Origin: Flavobacterium sp. J49
GTDB lineage: Bacteria > Bacteroidota > Bacteroidia > Flavobacteriales > Flavobacteriaceae
Length of the DNA: 64,000 bases
Direction: 5' to 3'
Assembly: GCF_011742145.1 (NCBI RefSeq)
Contig: NZ_JAAQQU010000103.1
Location: 66,891-130,890 of the forward strand
The notes below the pieces were generated by a model, which ran no database searches, was not told the origin of the DNA, and worked only from the letters and a program-made list of their open reading frames with translations. Positions 52,253 through 60,859 of this stretch are shown piece after piece (positions within the stretch are counted from its first letter, which is position 1; every line of letters starts with the position of its first letter). The position numbers and the translations under genes were made by a program.

Positions 52253-54781
52253 CTAAAAACTGATCTTTACATTAATATTAGGCGTCATTTCGAGCGAATA
52301 CGTATCAACGCTTTCCACCGAATTATCCGCCGTATTTACCCGATAAAAACGATTCAAACTGTTTTTAGTATTGAGTAAATTCAATATAGAGACAGAAGTT
52401 TGTAGCGTGATTTTCTCTTTTAATTTCCAATCTTTCGAAGCCGAAAAATTCACTTGAAAATAATCCTTTAATTTAGAATTGTTAGGAGAATTATAAACAA
52501 TATCCGGATTGGCCGTGGTTACAATAAAAGCAGAAGGAGTTGTAATAGGTCTTCCGGTATGCCACTTGGTTCCCAAAGCCAATTTGAGTTTTTGCCACTC
52601 ATAAATTCCGGCCCAGGAGATGGCATGCGTAATGTCGTAATTGTTAGGAAAAGAAGTATTCAATAATTCGGCAAAATGGTATTGGTTGTCGTTATAAGAA
52701 TAACTCAACCAAGTGTAAAATCGATTAAAAGATTTTTGAATCAAAAATTCCGAACCCAAAACCTGATAATTGCCGACTGTTTTGTCCAATTCAAACTGGT
52801 TCTGAAAACCCTGACTACTACTGGTAATTCCGGTAACTTTTTTGTAGAAATTGTCTAAAGTCAGTAACCAATTGTTCTTTTTAAAACTCAAACCCAAAGA
52901 AATTTGATTGCTTTTTTGAATGGGAATGGTTGAATTGTTCGCCAAAGTCCAGCGTCTTTTTTCTACACCTAAAAAATCCTGTTGTAAGTCAATAATTTGT
53001 GAAAGTGTTTGGCTTTTTTGTTCACCCAAAACCTCCAATCGCAAGGCCGAAGTTAGGGCTTGGTTAAACTGCACTCTCGGTTCCAAAAGAAAGAAACCAA
53101 ACTTGTCAAAGTAATTGGCACGAACCCCGGTTTTTAGAAATGTTTTTTTGTTTTCTGTTTCAAAAATACCTTCAGCAATCCCAACATGCGTCAGCAAAAC
53201 ATTGGTGATTGTTCTGGAAAAAAACGGCTGATTGACTTCGTCAAAATTGGTAATTCCGATTTCATTGAACTGATAACCGGTGTTGAGTGTAATTTTTTTC
53301 GAAATCACATTCGAATTTCGCACTTGAAATCCGGTGTCAAGCACTTGATTTTTTTGGTCTAAAACCTGATTGCTTTCCAATGTTTCATAAGAAGAATTCA
53401 AATCATAGCTCGAAAAGTAACCTTTAAATTCGGTGTATTGTTTGGCATTCCATACCGTTTTCCATTGTATGGTTCCGCCAAAATTTTCTTGTTCTAAAGC
53501 ACTGTTCTTGTTTAAATTTACAGAAGATTGGTTGAATTTTAAGGTGTTTTCAATGGCAATAACGTCAATATTCAATTCGTTTTTACGCCCTATTTTTTGT
53601 TGAAATTGCGCCGTAATGTCATAAAAATAAAAATCTACTTCGCTTTGATAATCTACAATTTCATTGGTATTCAAATCGGTAATAACCGTGTTTTGAAATA
53701 TTCTGTCGCTATAATTTTGGTACGTTGGTGACTTAAAAGAGTCGGTGAGTGAACGCCTGGCTGACAAGGTGAGATTGGCATTTTCAGAAACCTTCAATTT
53801 GGTGTAAAACTCCGCACTGATGAGATTGGTACTAACGCTGCTGTTGGTTGTTTCAACCGTATTGGTACGCGAAGAAATATCAACCAAACTCGAAACACTT
53901 TCGCCAAAGAAGGCTGAACTTCCGTTTTTGGTAATGGATATGGTTTGTGCCAATGAAGGGTTAAAAGCTGAAATGAGTCCAAAGAAATGACCGGTTTGAA
54001 ACATCCGAATGCCATTCCACAAGAACAGGTTTTGATCGTGTGTACCACCGCGAACATTGATGTTAGAGATGGTTTCGTCAAGACTGATAATGCCGGGAAC
54101 TTGCTGCATGGTTTGCAAAACATCGGGTTCAATTAAACCCGGCAAAATGCCAAACTTCTTGGGTTTTACTTCAACAGTGCCATCGGTCTTTTTGCTGATT
54201 CCGGTCGCCAAATACCTTTGGGTAATCACTTCATCTAAGGTTTGTATTATCGATTGTAACTTGAATTTTGGGCATTCGGCCACATACAAATCTTCGGGGT
54301 TGATGATTAATGTTTGGTAACTTTGGTGTTGCACCAAAATTTGAGCCGAAGAAACTTTAGGCAATTCAAAATAACCGTTTTGATTGGTAAAAACCGAAAT
54401 AGTGGTTCGGTCAATTTTGAGGAGTGCATTCTCAATTCCTTTTTCGGTTTCCGCATCCAGCAAATAGCCACAAAGCGGCTTGTCTAATTGTTGGTTGTTG
54501 TAAATGGTGTAATATTTTTGGGCTACTCTTTTGAACTCTAATTTGGTTTCCTTTTTCAGATACTCAATCTTTTGTTCCAAGGACCATTTTTTTTCGGGTT
54601 CAGCTACGGCAAAAACCACAATCTCATCTTCGATATAACTGAATTTTACATCGTGTTGCTGACTAATTTGGGCCAAAATATTTTTCAATGGAATAGCATT
54701 CTTTTCTCCTTGTGCCAAGCTGTGGGCAAAAGAAAAGAGACAGAGAATAAGTGAATAGACTAATCTATTTTTGAGCATCAA
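52253..54781 (-). CDS. FecA-like TonB-dependent receptor with N-terminal signalling (STN) domain
   Basis: An 842-residue outer-membrane receptor: signal peptide 1-23; STN domain (about 28-95, AIPLKNILAQISQQHDVKFSY) that contacts an anti-sigma regulator; CarboxypepD_reg-like linker (about 105-175, GYLLDAETEKGIENALLKID); plug (ISNINVRGGTHDQNLFLWNGI); then a barrel to the C-terminal NINVKISF. It belongs to the sigma/anti-sigma cassette: its ATG overlaps the FecR gene by 17 bases. The ligand is unknown; ferric chelates or glycans are the usual options. Confidence 0.92.
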   Translation of the reverse strand: MMLKNRLVYSLILCLFSFAHSLAQGEKNAIPLKNILAQISQQHDVKFSYIEDEIVVFAVAEPEKKWSLEQKIEYLKKETKLEFKRVAQKYYTIYNNQQLDKPLCGYLLDAETEKGIENALLKIDRTTISVFTNQNGYFELPKVSSAQILVQHQSYQTLIINPEDLYVAECPKFKLQSIIQTLDEVITQRYLATGISKKTDGTVEVKPKKFGILPGLIEPDVLQTMQQVPGIISLDETISNINVRGGTHDQNLFLWNGIRMFQTGHFFGLISAFNPSLAQTISITKNGSSAFFGESVSSLVDISSRTNTVETTNSSVSTNLISAEFYTKLKVSENANLTLSARRSLTDSFKSPTYQNYSDRIFQNTVITDLNTNEIVDYQSEVDFYFYDITAQFQQKIGRKNELNIDVIAIENTLKFNQSSVNLNKNSALEQENFGGTIQWKTVWNAKQYTEFKGYFSSYDLNSSYETLESNQVLDQKNQVLDTGFQVRNSNVISKKITLNTGYQFNEIGITNFDEVNQPFFSRTITNVLLTHVGIAEGIFETENKKTFLKTGVRANYFDKFGFFLLEPRVQFNQALTSALRLEVLGEQKSQTLSQIIDLQQDFLGVEKRRWTLANNSTIPIQKSNQISLGLSFKKNNWLLTLDNFYKKVTGITSSSQGFQNQFELDKTVGNYQVLGSEFLIQKSFNRFYTWLSYSYNDNQYHFAELLNTSFPNNYDITHAISWAGIYEWQKLKLALGTKWHTGRPITTPSAFIVTTANPDIVYNSPNNSKLKDYFQVNFSASKDWKLKEKITLQTSVSILNLLNTKNSLNRFYRVNTADNSVESVDTYSLEMTPNINVKISF

Positions 54782-55679
54782 CCGCTGTTAAGATGAATTT
54801 GTTTTTACTCACTTTAATAGGTTTTAAATGGTAACTTGAGGATAAAATCTCCAAGGCTGTGTCCATATTGTCAACAGGAATAGTTCCTGTAAATAATTGT
54901 GAATTACCTTTCGATTTCAATTCCAAAGTTACATTAAAATGTCGCTCAAATTCATTTACAATCGATTTTAAATTGGCTTGATAGAAAACCAGTTCGTTGT
55001 TTAACCATTCCGGACTTTGAACAGTGCTCTGCGGAATTTCGATAGATTGGCCGTTTTCAAAAGCAATGCTCATGCCTTTGGTGATTATCAGTTCTTGGTC
55101 TTTGTAGTTTACTTTTACTTTACCTTCATAACAAGTTACATCAAAGCGGTTGTCGCGTTGTTTGACGTTGAATTGTGTGCCGAGAACGGTGACTTTTCCC
55201 AAAGAAGTGTTGACTTCAAATTTTTGGCCTTTGGCTACTTTAAAATAAGCTTCACCTTCCAGAGTTAGAATTCTGTTGTTGTCCCAATTCCATTTTTTAT
55301 ATTCAATTTCGGAACCCGCATTCAAAACAACTTCTGAATGGTCAGGTAAAAGAAAAGTATTTTGTGCACCGTTTTGTGCGGTTTCTGTTGAAGTGGCAAA
55401 GTTTTTAACACCAAAAAATAAGCCCAAACCAACGACTAAAACGGCAGCTACTCTGAATAGCCAATGCTGGGTAAGTGAAATGGTCTTAATTTCTTTTTTT
55501 GGAGAAGCTATTATTTTAGACAAAACCGACTGCTCGTCAAAAGTTGGCGTTTCCAAGTCAGCACTGTATTTTTTGATTTTATCGTATACCGCAAAGTCAG
55601 GCTCAGCTTGGAATGCAGCCAATTCTTCGTCGGTCATTTCACCCGAAAGCCATTTTGCTAATTTGTAATTTTCTTCCAT
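54765..55679 (-). CDS. FecR-family anti-sigma factor
   Basis: A 304-residue transmembrane regulator. The N-terminal cytoplasmic part (1-60, WLSGEMTDEELAAFQAEPD) holds the sigma factor. One transmembrane helix lies at 72-91 (WLFRVAAVLVVGLGLFFG). The periplasmic FecR domain (about 110-200, LPDHSEVVLNAGSEIEY, LEGEAYFKV, TVLGTQFNVKQ) and a DUF4974 domain (about 228-300) are present. It sits between the ECF sigma gene (46-base gap) and the receptor gene (17-base overlap), so it likely transmits ligand occupancy of the receptor to the sigma factor. Confidence 0.95.
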   Translation of the reverse strand: MEENYKLAKWLSGEMTDEELAAFQAEPDFAVYDKIKKYSADLETPTFDEQSVLSKIIASPKKEIKTISLTQHWLFRVAAVLVVGLGLFFGVKNFATSTETAQNGAQNTFLLPDHSEVVLNAGSEIEYKKWNWDNNRILTLEGEAYFKVAKGQKFEVNTSLGKVTVLGTQFNVKQRDNRFDVTCYEGKVKVNYKDQELIITKGMSIAFENGQSIEIPQSTVQSPEWLNNELVFYQANLKSIVNEFERHFNVTLELKSKGNSQLFTGTIPVDNMDTALEILSSSYHLKPIKVSKNKFILTAVDAQK

Positions 55680-55724
55680 ATTCTATAGCCTTTCCCTACT
55701 TAAACAAATTTATTTTATTTTACC

Positions 55725-56246
55725 CTACTTAAAATGATCAAACTCTTTGCGCAATTCTATCAAAGCCAAATGGATGCGCTTTTCAACGGCTTTTATAGAG
55801 ATGTTTAATTCAGTGGCAATCTCGGCATATTTTTTTCCGTCAATGCGATGCATTAAAAAAGCTACACGTTGGGTTTCATTGAGCTTTTCAATAGCATTCA
55901 GTAATTTCGTTTTGAATTGGTCCTCTTCTAAAATAAACTCCGGACTTTCATTAGTACTTTCACTTTTCCCCGAATTTTTAGCATAATTGAGGACTACTTT
56001 TTGGTGGGCAATCACATTCAATGAAGCGTTATTGGCAATAGTATAAACATAAGATTTGGCTTTTTCCAAAGGAACATCGGCGCAGTTTTGCCACAATTTG
56101 ATAAAAGCTTCTTGGGTGATGTCTTCGGCTTGGTCTTCGTTGCCAAACTTATAATAGAGATAATTTCGTAATGCTTTGGCATGGCTTTTAAAGAACCCGG
56201 AAAAAATGTTTTCCTTGCAAATTCCAGATAATTCCTCTTTTGACAT
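55725..56246 (-). CDS. ECF RNA polymerase sigma factor (FecI-type)
   Basis: A 173-residue ECF sigma factor. Region 2 (about 20-85) has YLYYKFGNEDQAEDITQEAFIKLW and SYVYTIANN. Region 4 (about 115-170) has LNETQRVAFLMHRIDGKKYAEIATELNISIKAVEKRIHLAL split around the HTH. It is the first gene of the cassette with FecR and the FecA-like receptor; it probably activates the cassette itself or the divergent exported-protein genes. No -35/-10 site for it could be assigned. Confidence 0.93.
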   Translation of the reverse strand: MSKEELSGICKENIFSGFFKSHAKALRNYLYYKFGNEDQAEDITQEAFIKLWQNCADVPLEKAKSYVYTIANNASLNVIAHQKVVLNYAKNSGKSESTNESPEFILEEDQFKTKLLNAIEKLNETQRVAFLMHRIDGKKYAEIATELNISIKAVEKRIHLALIELRKEFDHFK

Positions 56247-56355
56247 ACGATTTTATGGCTAAGTCTTTTGGTAAAAATAATTATTTTTTTCAACTAAAGT
56301 AGGGTAATTTTACAAATGCATGTTTTACTAACAAAATCAAACAAATTATTGTTCC

Positions 56356-57402
56356 ATGAAAGCAATCAAATACATAATTTTTGGATTTATATTTTTTTCT
56401 TTAGGCAGTTGCCAAAAAGAAGAAGAAACCATAATTCAGGACAACACCCAAAGTTTTGTTGCTAACGCACCTATTGCCGGGTTATTGTCGAGAACTTCTC
56501 AAAACCCAACTTCCTTAGACAATGTATTGGATAATTCCAGTTGTTTTAGTGTGCAATTACCGGTAACAGTAATTGTGAATGGTCAACAAATTACCGTTAA
56601 TGATCAAGCCGATTATCAAATAGTACAAGCGGCAATCGATGAATTTTCAGATGATGATGATTTGGTCAATTTTGTGTATCCGATTACCATTATATACCAA
56701 AACTTCCAAACCCAAGTCTTGCAAGATGCAGATGATTTAGACGACGTGATAGATGATTGCGGAGAAGACGATGGTTTTGATGAAATTGATTGCATTACTT
56801 TGGTTTATCCCATTACCATCAACATTTATGACAGTAACAACCAATTGGCCAATACGGTTACCATAAACAGCAACAGTAACTTGTTCAATTTTTTAGCCAA
56901 TCTGGGAAGTAACACTTATGTCGCTATCAATTACCCGATTTCGGCTGTTAATTCTAATGGACAAACGGTGGTTATTAATTCAAATAGTGAGTTAGAAAAT
57001 TTTATTGAAGATTCTATTGATGATTGTGATGATGACAACTCTGGTGGAAGCGGTGGATCGGGGAGTTCCGCATTTACCGATGTGTTGACCTCCGGGACTT
57101 GGTATATTTCGTATTATTTTGAAGACGATGATGATGAGACAAGTGATTTTAATGGTTACACTTTTACGTTCAATAGCAACGGAACATCAACTGCTCTGAG
57201 AAATGGGGTAACTACCAACGGAACTTGGAGCACTTTTGTGGATAGTGGTCAAAACAAATTAGATCTGATTTTTAACGGTATTAATTTGGATGAAATTGAA
57301 GACGATTGGAGAATCATTGAGTATTCCAATACCCAAATCCGACTCAAAGATGTGAGCGGTGGTGACGGAAGTATAGATTATTTGACTTTTACTAAAAACT
57401 AA
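56356..57402 (+). CDS. Acidic repeat lipoprotein divergent from the ECF sigma operon
   Basis: A 348-residue lipoprotein, lipobox LGSC at 16-19, followed by QKEEE, a surface-export-like signal. Residues 63-228 are four ~42-residue repeats, each with a core (V/N)(Y)PITxxxxN-type strand, a T/V-N motif and an Asp-rich loop such as DDCGEDDGFDEID. A GSGGSGSS linker (229-238) leads to a C-terminal lipocalin-like beta domain (239-348: SGTWYISYYFEDDDDE, GYTFTF, DVSGGDGS) shared with the next gene. I do not recognise a named family. Placement beside ECF/FecR suggests that it is a regulated surface protein. Confidence 0.8.
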   Translation: MKAIKYIIFGFIFFSLGSCQKEEETIIQDNTQSFVANAPIAGLLSRTSQNPTSLDNVLDNSSCFSVQLPVTVIVNGQQITVNDQADYQIVQAAIDEFSDDDDLVNFVYPITIIYQNFQTQVLQDADDLDDVIDDCGEDDGFDEIDCITLVYPITINIYDSNNQLANTVTINSNSNLFNFLANLGSNTYVAINYPISAVNSNGQTVVINSNSELENFIEDSIDDCDDDNSGGSGGSGSSAFTDVLTSGTWYISYYFEDDDDETSDFNGYTFTFNSNGTSTALRNGVTTNGTWSTFVDSGQNKLDLIFNGINLDEIEDDWRIIEYSNTQIRLKDVSGGDGSIDYLTFTKN

Positions 57403-57427
57403 TATTCACCTAACAAATATTTAAACT

Positions 57428-57889
57428 ATGAAAAAAATAATTTTAATCCCGGCTTTATTTTGCCTCTTTATGTTGAATGTAGCTTCGATGTGCAGTTCTG
57501 ATGACGATTCTTCTTCATCACAAGACCCGACGCCGGTAATCAATACAGCCACTCAAGGCACTTGGAGTGTTAGCAGTTATGTTGATTCCGGAACAGATGA
57601 AACAAATCACTTTACAGGTTATACTTTTACTTTTGCTTCAGGAAATGTTTTATCAGCCACTAACGGAACAAATACTTATACCGGAACTTGGTCTGTAACC
57701 AATGATAGCAGCGATGATGATAGTCCAAGCAATGACTTAGATTTTAATATTTCTTTTACGTCTCCTGCCAACTTTGCCGATTTGACTGACGATTGGGACA
57801 TTGTTACTTATAGTGCAAACACCATCTCATTAATTGATATCAGTGGAGGAAACGGCGGAACCGATGTTTTAGTCTTCACTAAAAACTAA
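57428..57889 (+). CDS. Small acidic exported lipoprotein, paralogous to the C-terminus of its neighbour
   Basis: A 153-residue lipoprotein; the lipobox is ASMC (Cys22), then SSDDDSSSSQD, a typical acidic export signal. The mature domain (TQGTWSVSSYVDSGTDETNHF, GYTFTF, DDWDIVTYSANTISLIDISGG, VLVFTKN) aligns end to end with residues 247-348 of the protein upstream, including the terminal FTKN. It lies 25 bases after that gene, so the pair is probably cotranscribed and arose by domain duplication. The function is unknown. Confidence 0.8.
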   Translation: MKKIILIPALFCLFMLNVASMCSSDDDSSSSQDPTPVINTATQGTWSVSSYVDSGTDETNHFTGYTFTFASGNVLSATNGTNTYTGTWSVTNDSSDDDSPSNDLDFNISFTSPANFADLTDDWDIVTYSANTISLIDISGGNGGTDVLVFTKN

Positions 57890-57924
57890 ACAATCTATTG
57901 AAAAGAAATTTTTGTTTCTCATTT

Positions 57925-57957
57925 AAACCATCTCAATGTAAAGAGATGGTTTTTTTA
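57925..57957 (+). terminator. Terminator of the acidic lipoprotein pair
   Basis: AAACCATCTC and GAGATGGTTT pair around AATGTAAA and are followed by T7. Confidence 0.88.
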
Positions 57958-57991
57958 TTTGGTCAATCATAGAAGTTCTAAATCAAATCCT

Positions 57992-57999
57992 TAAATTTG
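57992..57999 (+). promoter_or_regulatory. Promoter -7 box of ffh
   Basis: TAAATTTG followed by CAC is an exact consensus match 26 bases before the ATG at 58026. Confidence 0.6.
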
Positions 58000-58025
58000 C
58001 ACTTCATTAAAACAAGCATACCATT

Positions 58026-59363
58026 ATGTTCAATAATTTAAGTGATAAACTAGATAAAGCATTACATATCCTAAAAGGACATGGAAAAATCACCGAAGTC
58101 AATGTTGCCGAGACTTTGAAAGAAGTGCGTCGTGCACTACTTGACGCCGACGTTAATTTTAAAATTGCCAAAGATTTTACCACTAGAGTTAAAGACAAAG
58201 CCATTGGTGAGAATGTATTGACTACACTACAACCGGGACAATTGATGGTCAAAATCGTAAAAGACGAGTTGACCGAATTGATGGGTGGTGAAGCTACAGG
58301 AATCAACCTGTCAGGAGCGCCTTCGGTTATTTTGATGTCAGGTTTACAAGGTTCGGGTAAAACGACTTTCTCCGGAAAATTAGCCAATTATCTGAAGACA
58401 AAAAAAGGAAAAAAACCATTATTAGTAGCCTGTGATATCTATCGTCCTGCAGCAATTAACCAGTTGCATGTAGTAGGAGATCAAATAGGAGTTGAGGTTT
58501 ATTCAGAACCCGAAAATAAAAACCCGGTACAGATAGCATTAAATGCTATCCAACATGCCAAATCTAAAGGATATAATGTTGTCATTGTCGATACCGCCGG
58601 TCGTTTGGCGATTGACGAGGAAATGATGAACGAAATTGCCAATGTGCATGCGGCTATCAAACCACAAGAAACCTTGTTCGTCGTAGATTCGATGACCGGT
58701 CAAGATGCGGTGAATACGGCGAAAGCGTTTAACGACCGATTGAATTTTGACGGGGTAATTCTAACCAAATTAGACGGTGATACTCGTGGTGGAGCGGCGA
58801 TTTCAATTAAATCGGTAGTTGATAAACCCATCAAATTTATCGGAACCGGTGAAAAAATGGAAGCTATCGATGTATTCTATCCTTCGCGTATGGCGGAAAG
58901 AATTCTCGGAATGGGTGACGTGGTTTCGTTAGTAGAAAGAGCACAAGAACAATACGACGAAGAAGAAGCAAGAAAACTTCAAAAGAAAATTGCCAAAAAT
59001 GAATTTGGTTTCGACGATTTCTTGGCCCAAATTCAGCAAGTGAAAAAAATGGGGAACATGAAAGACTTAGTCGGTATGATTCCCGGAGCCGGAAAAGCCT
59101 TGAAAGATGTAGAAATAGAAGACGACGCCTTCAAACATATTGAAGCCATCATTCACTCGATGACGCCATTGGAAAGAACCAAACCGGCTGTTATTGACAT
59201 GAAAAGAAAGAACAGAATCGCAAAAGGTTCAGGAACGAAAATAGAACAAGTAAACCAATTACTGAAGCAATTCGACCAAATGAGCAAAATGATGAAGATG
59301 ATGCAAGGTGGCGGCGGCAAAAACTTGATGCGCATGATGGGCGGCATGAAAGGAATGAGATAA
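58026..59363 (+). CDS. ffh: Signal recognition particle protein Ffh
   Basis: The SRP GTPase that binds signal peptides of nascent membrane proteins. The 445-residue protein has an N domain (1-85), a G domain with GLQGSGKTTFSGKLA (P-loop), DTAGRL and TKLDGDTRGG, and an M domain (about 300-445) with the methionine-rich hydrophobic groove MSKMMKMMQGGGG and MRMMGGMKGMR at the end. SRP RNA is not found within this window. Confidence 0.97.
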   Translation: MFNNLSDKLDKALHILKGHGKITEVNVAETLKEVRRALLDADVNFKIAKDFTTRVKDKAIGENVLTTLQPGQLMVKIVKDELTELMGGEATGINLSGAPSVILMSGLQGSGKTTFSGKLANYLKTKKGKKPLLVACDIYRPAAINQLHVVGDQIGVEVYSEPENKNPVQIALNAIQHAKSKGYNVVIVDTAGRLAIDEEMMNEIANVHAAIKPQETLFVVDSMTGQDAVNTAKAFNDRLNFDGVILTKLDGDTRGGAAISIKSVVDKPIKFIGTGEKMEAIDVFYPSRMAERILGMGDVVSLVERAQEQYDEEEARKLQKKIAKNEFGFDDFLAQIQQVKKMGNMKDLVGMIPGAGKALKDVEIEDDAFKHIEAIIHSMTPLERTKPAVIDMKRKNRIAKGSGTKIEQVNQLLKQFDQMSKMMKMMQGGGGKNLMRMMGGMKGMR

Positions 59364-59367
59364 TACA

Positions 59368-59399
59368 AAGACGCGATTCATCGCGTCTTATTTTTTTAT
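59368..59399 (+). terminator. Terminator of ffh
   Basis: AAGACGCGAT and ATCGCGTCTT pair around TC, followed by ATTTTTTTAT. Confidence 0.9.
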
Positions 59400-59423
59400 A
59401 ACAACACACAACAAGAGAACTAC

Positions 59424-60311
59424 ATGGAATTATTAGACGGAAAGAAAATCTCCAATGACATCAAAACAGAAATCACGGCCGAAGTAAACAAAATGAAAGC
59501 CAATGGTGAAAAAGTACCTCATTTAGCTGCCGTAATTGTAGGGAATGACGGTGCGAGTTTGACGTATGTTGGGAGCAAAGTAAAAGCCTGTGAATTGGTT
59601 GGTTTTGAATCGACACTAATCAAAATGCCAAGCACAACTTCGGAAACAGAATTGTTGAAAAAAATTAAGGAACTCAATGAAAATGACGATATCGATGGTT
59701 TTATTGTCCAGTTGCCTTTACCCGAGCAAATTGATACCCAAAGGGTTTTAATGGCAATTGACCCCAGCAAAGATGTGGATGGTTTTCACCCGGAAAATTT
59801 TGGGAAAATGGCTTTGGATATGACAACTTTTATACCGGCAACGCCTTTTGGAATTTTAGAGCTATTGGAACGATACAATGTGGAAACCAAAGGAAAACAT
59901 ACGGTAGTTATTGGTAGAAGTCACATCGTAGGTCGACCAATGAGTATTTTGATGGGTCGAAAAGGTTTCCCCGGAAATTCGACCGTTACTTTGACACACA
60001 GTTATACCAAAAACATAGCGCAGATCACTACGCAAGCCGATATTATCATCACCGCTCTAGGTGTGCCGAATTATTTAAAAGCCGAAATGATTAAAGACGA
60101 CGCAGTGGTAATCGACGTAGGAATCACTCGCGTTGCCGATGATACTGATCCAAGAGGTTACAGAATTACCGGTGATGTTGATTTTGAATTTGTGTCCAAA
60201 AAAGCTTCGTATATCACTCCGGTTCCGGGAGGTGTTGGACCAATGACCATCGCGATGTTGTTGAAAAACACTTTACTCGCCAGAGAGCAAAAAAGATTAA
60301 GAATGGAATAA
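59424..60311 (+). CDS. folD: Bifunctional methylenetetrahydrofolate dehydrogenase/cyclohydrolase
   Basis: Interconverts 5,10-methylene- and 10-formyl-THF in the cytoplasm. At 295 residues it has the usual length. The active-site segment has Tyr and Lys in TYVGSKVKACE, the PLP-like conserved VQLPLPEQID, DGFHPENFG, and the Rossmann nucleotide site VIGRSHIVGRPMSILM. The signature VPGGVGPMTIAMLL is near the end. ffh precedes it but is separated by a terminator. Confidence 0.97.
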   Translation: MELLDGKKISNDIKTEITAEVNKMKANGEKVPHLAAVIVGNDGASLTYVGSKVKACELVGFESTLIKMPSTTSETELLKKIKELNENDDIDGFIVQLPLPEQIDTQRVLMAIDPSKDVDGFHPENFGKMALDMTTFIPATPFGILELLERYNVETKGKHTVVIGRSHIVGRPMSILMGRKGFPGNSTVTLTHSYTKNIAQITTQADIIITALGVPNYLKAEMIKDDAVVIDVGITRVADDTDPRGYRITGDVDFEFVSKKASYITPVPGGVGPMTIAMLLKNTLLAREQKRLRME

Positions 60312-60343
60312 AAAAAATCCTGAGTGAAAACTCAGGATTTTTT
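60311..60343. terminator. Bidirectional terminator between folD and the DUF1456 gene
   Basis: AAATCCTGAG and CTCAGGATTT pair with A and T tracts. The stop codon of the leftward gene (60332-60334) lies inside the 3' arm. Confidence 0.9.
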
Positions 60344-60775
60344 GTTTTTACCGTTTTTATATTGGACTTTCTCCACCACTTGGACTTTCGGCGCTTGCTT
60401 TTTGTCTTTGGGATTAAAAGGCTTTTTCTTCGAATTTGTTTTGGGCTTTGCCTTGAAATCTGTTTTAGGCTTGAATTCCGCTTTTGGCTTTTCAGCAATA
60501 TTTTTCTTAACCTCGGCTTGATTTTGCTTAATTACATCCATGGCGTTTTTCGGTTCTTCTTTAGTACCACGCAAATGAATTACCAATCCGTTTAGGAAAT
60601 TGCGCAACACTTGGTCGCCACAATCCATGTATTTCGGATGATCGGCATTGCGGAAGAATGCGCCTAATTCGGCTGCAGATATTCTGAAATCTACCAATTG
60701 CATGATTTCTACTATTTGGTCATCGCGCAATTGTAAAGCGACACGGAGTTTTTTAAATATATCGTTGTTGTTCAT
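60332..60775 (-). CDS. DUF1456 protein with lysine-rich tail
   Basis: A 147-residue protein. The first ~70 residues contain the DUF1456 repeat (MNNNDIFKKLRVALQLRDDQIVEIM, DHPKYMDCGDQVLRNFLNGLV), like E. coli YehS, function unknown. Residues 75-147 are basic, Lys/Pro-rich and probably disordered (AKPKTNSKKKPFNPKDKK). The tail suggests nucleic-acid or ribosome contact but proves nothing. Confidence 0.85.
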   Translation of the reverse strand: MNNNDIFKKLRVALQLRDDQIVEIMQLVDFRISAAELGAFFRNADHPKYMDCGDQVLRNFLNGLVIHLRGTKEEPKNAMDVIKQNQAEVKKNIAEKPKAEFKPKTDFKAKPKTNSKKKPFNPKDKKQAPKVQVVEKVQYKNGKNKKS

Positions 60776-60787
60776 CTTTAAAGTGGC

Positions 60788-60859
60788 TGAGACACTGAGT
60801 AGCTGAGTGCCTGAGTTAATAAATTTACAATTTTCTTAGTCACTAAGTCACTTAGAAAA
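60788..60859. repeat. Two 8-bp-period arrays (TGAGNNNC and TTAGTCAC)
   Basis: TGAGACAC, TGAGTAGC, TGAGTGCC and TGAGTTAA run in register from 60788; then, after a 16-base AT-rich spacer, TTAGTCAC, TAAGTCAC and TTAGAAAA run from 60836. The last unit contains the stop codon of the leftward esterase gene (60852). Confidence 0.75.
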
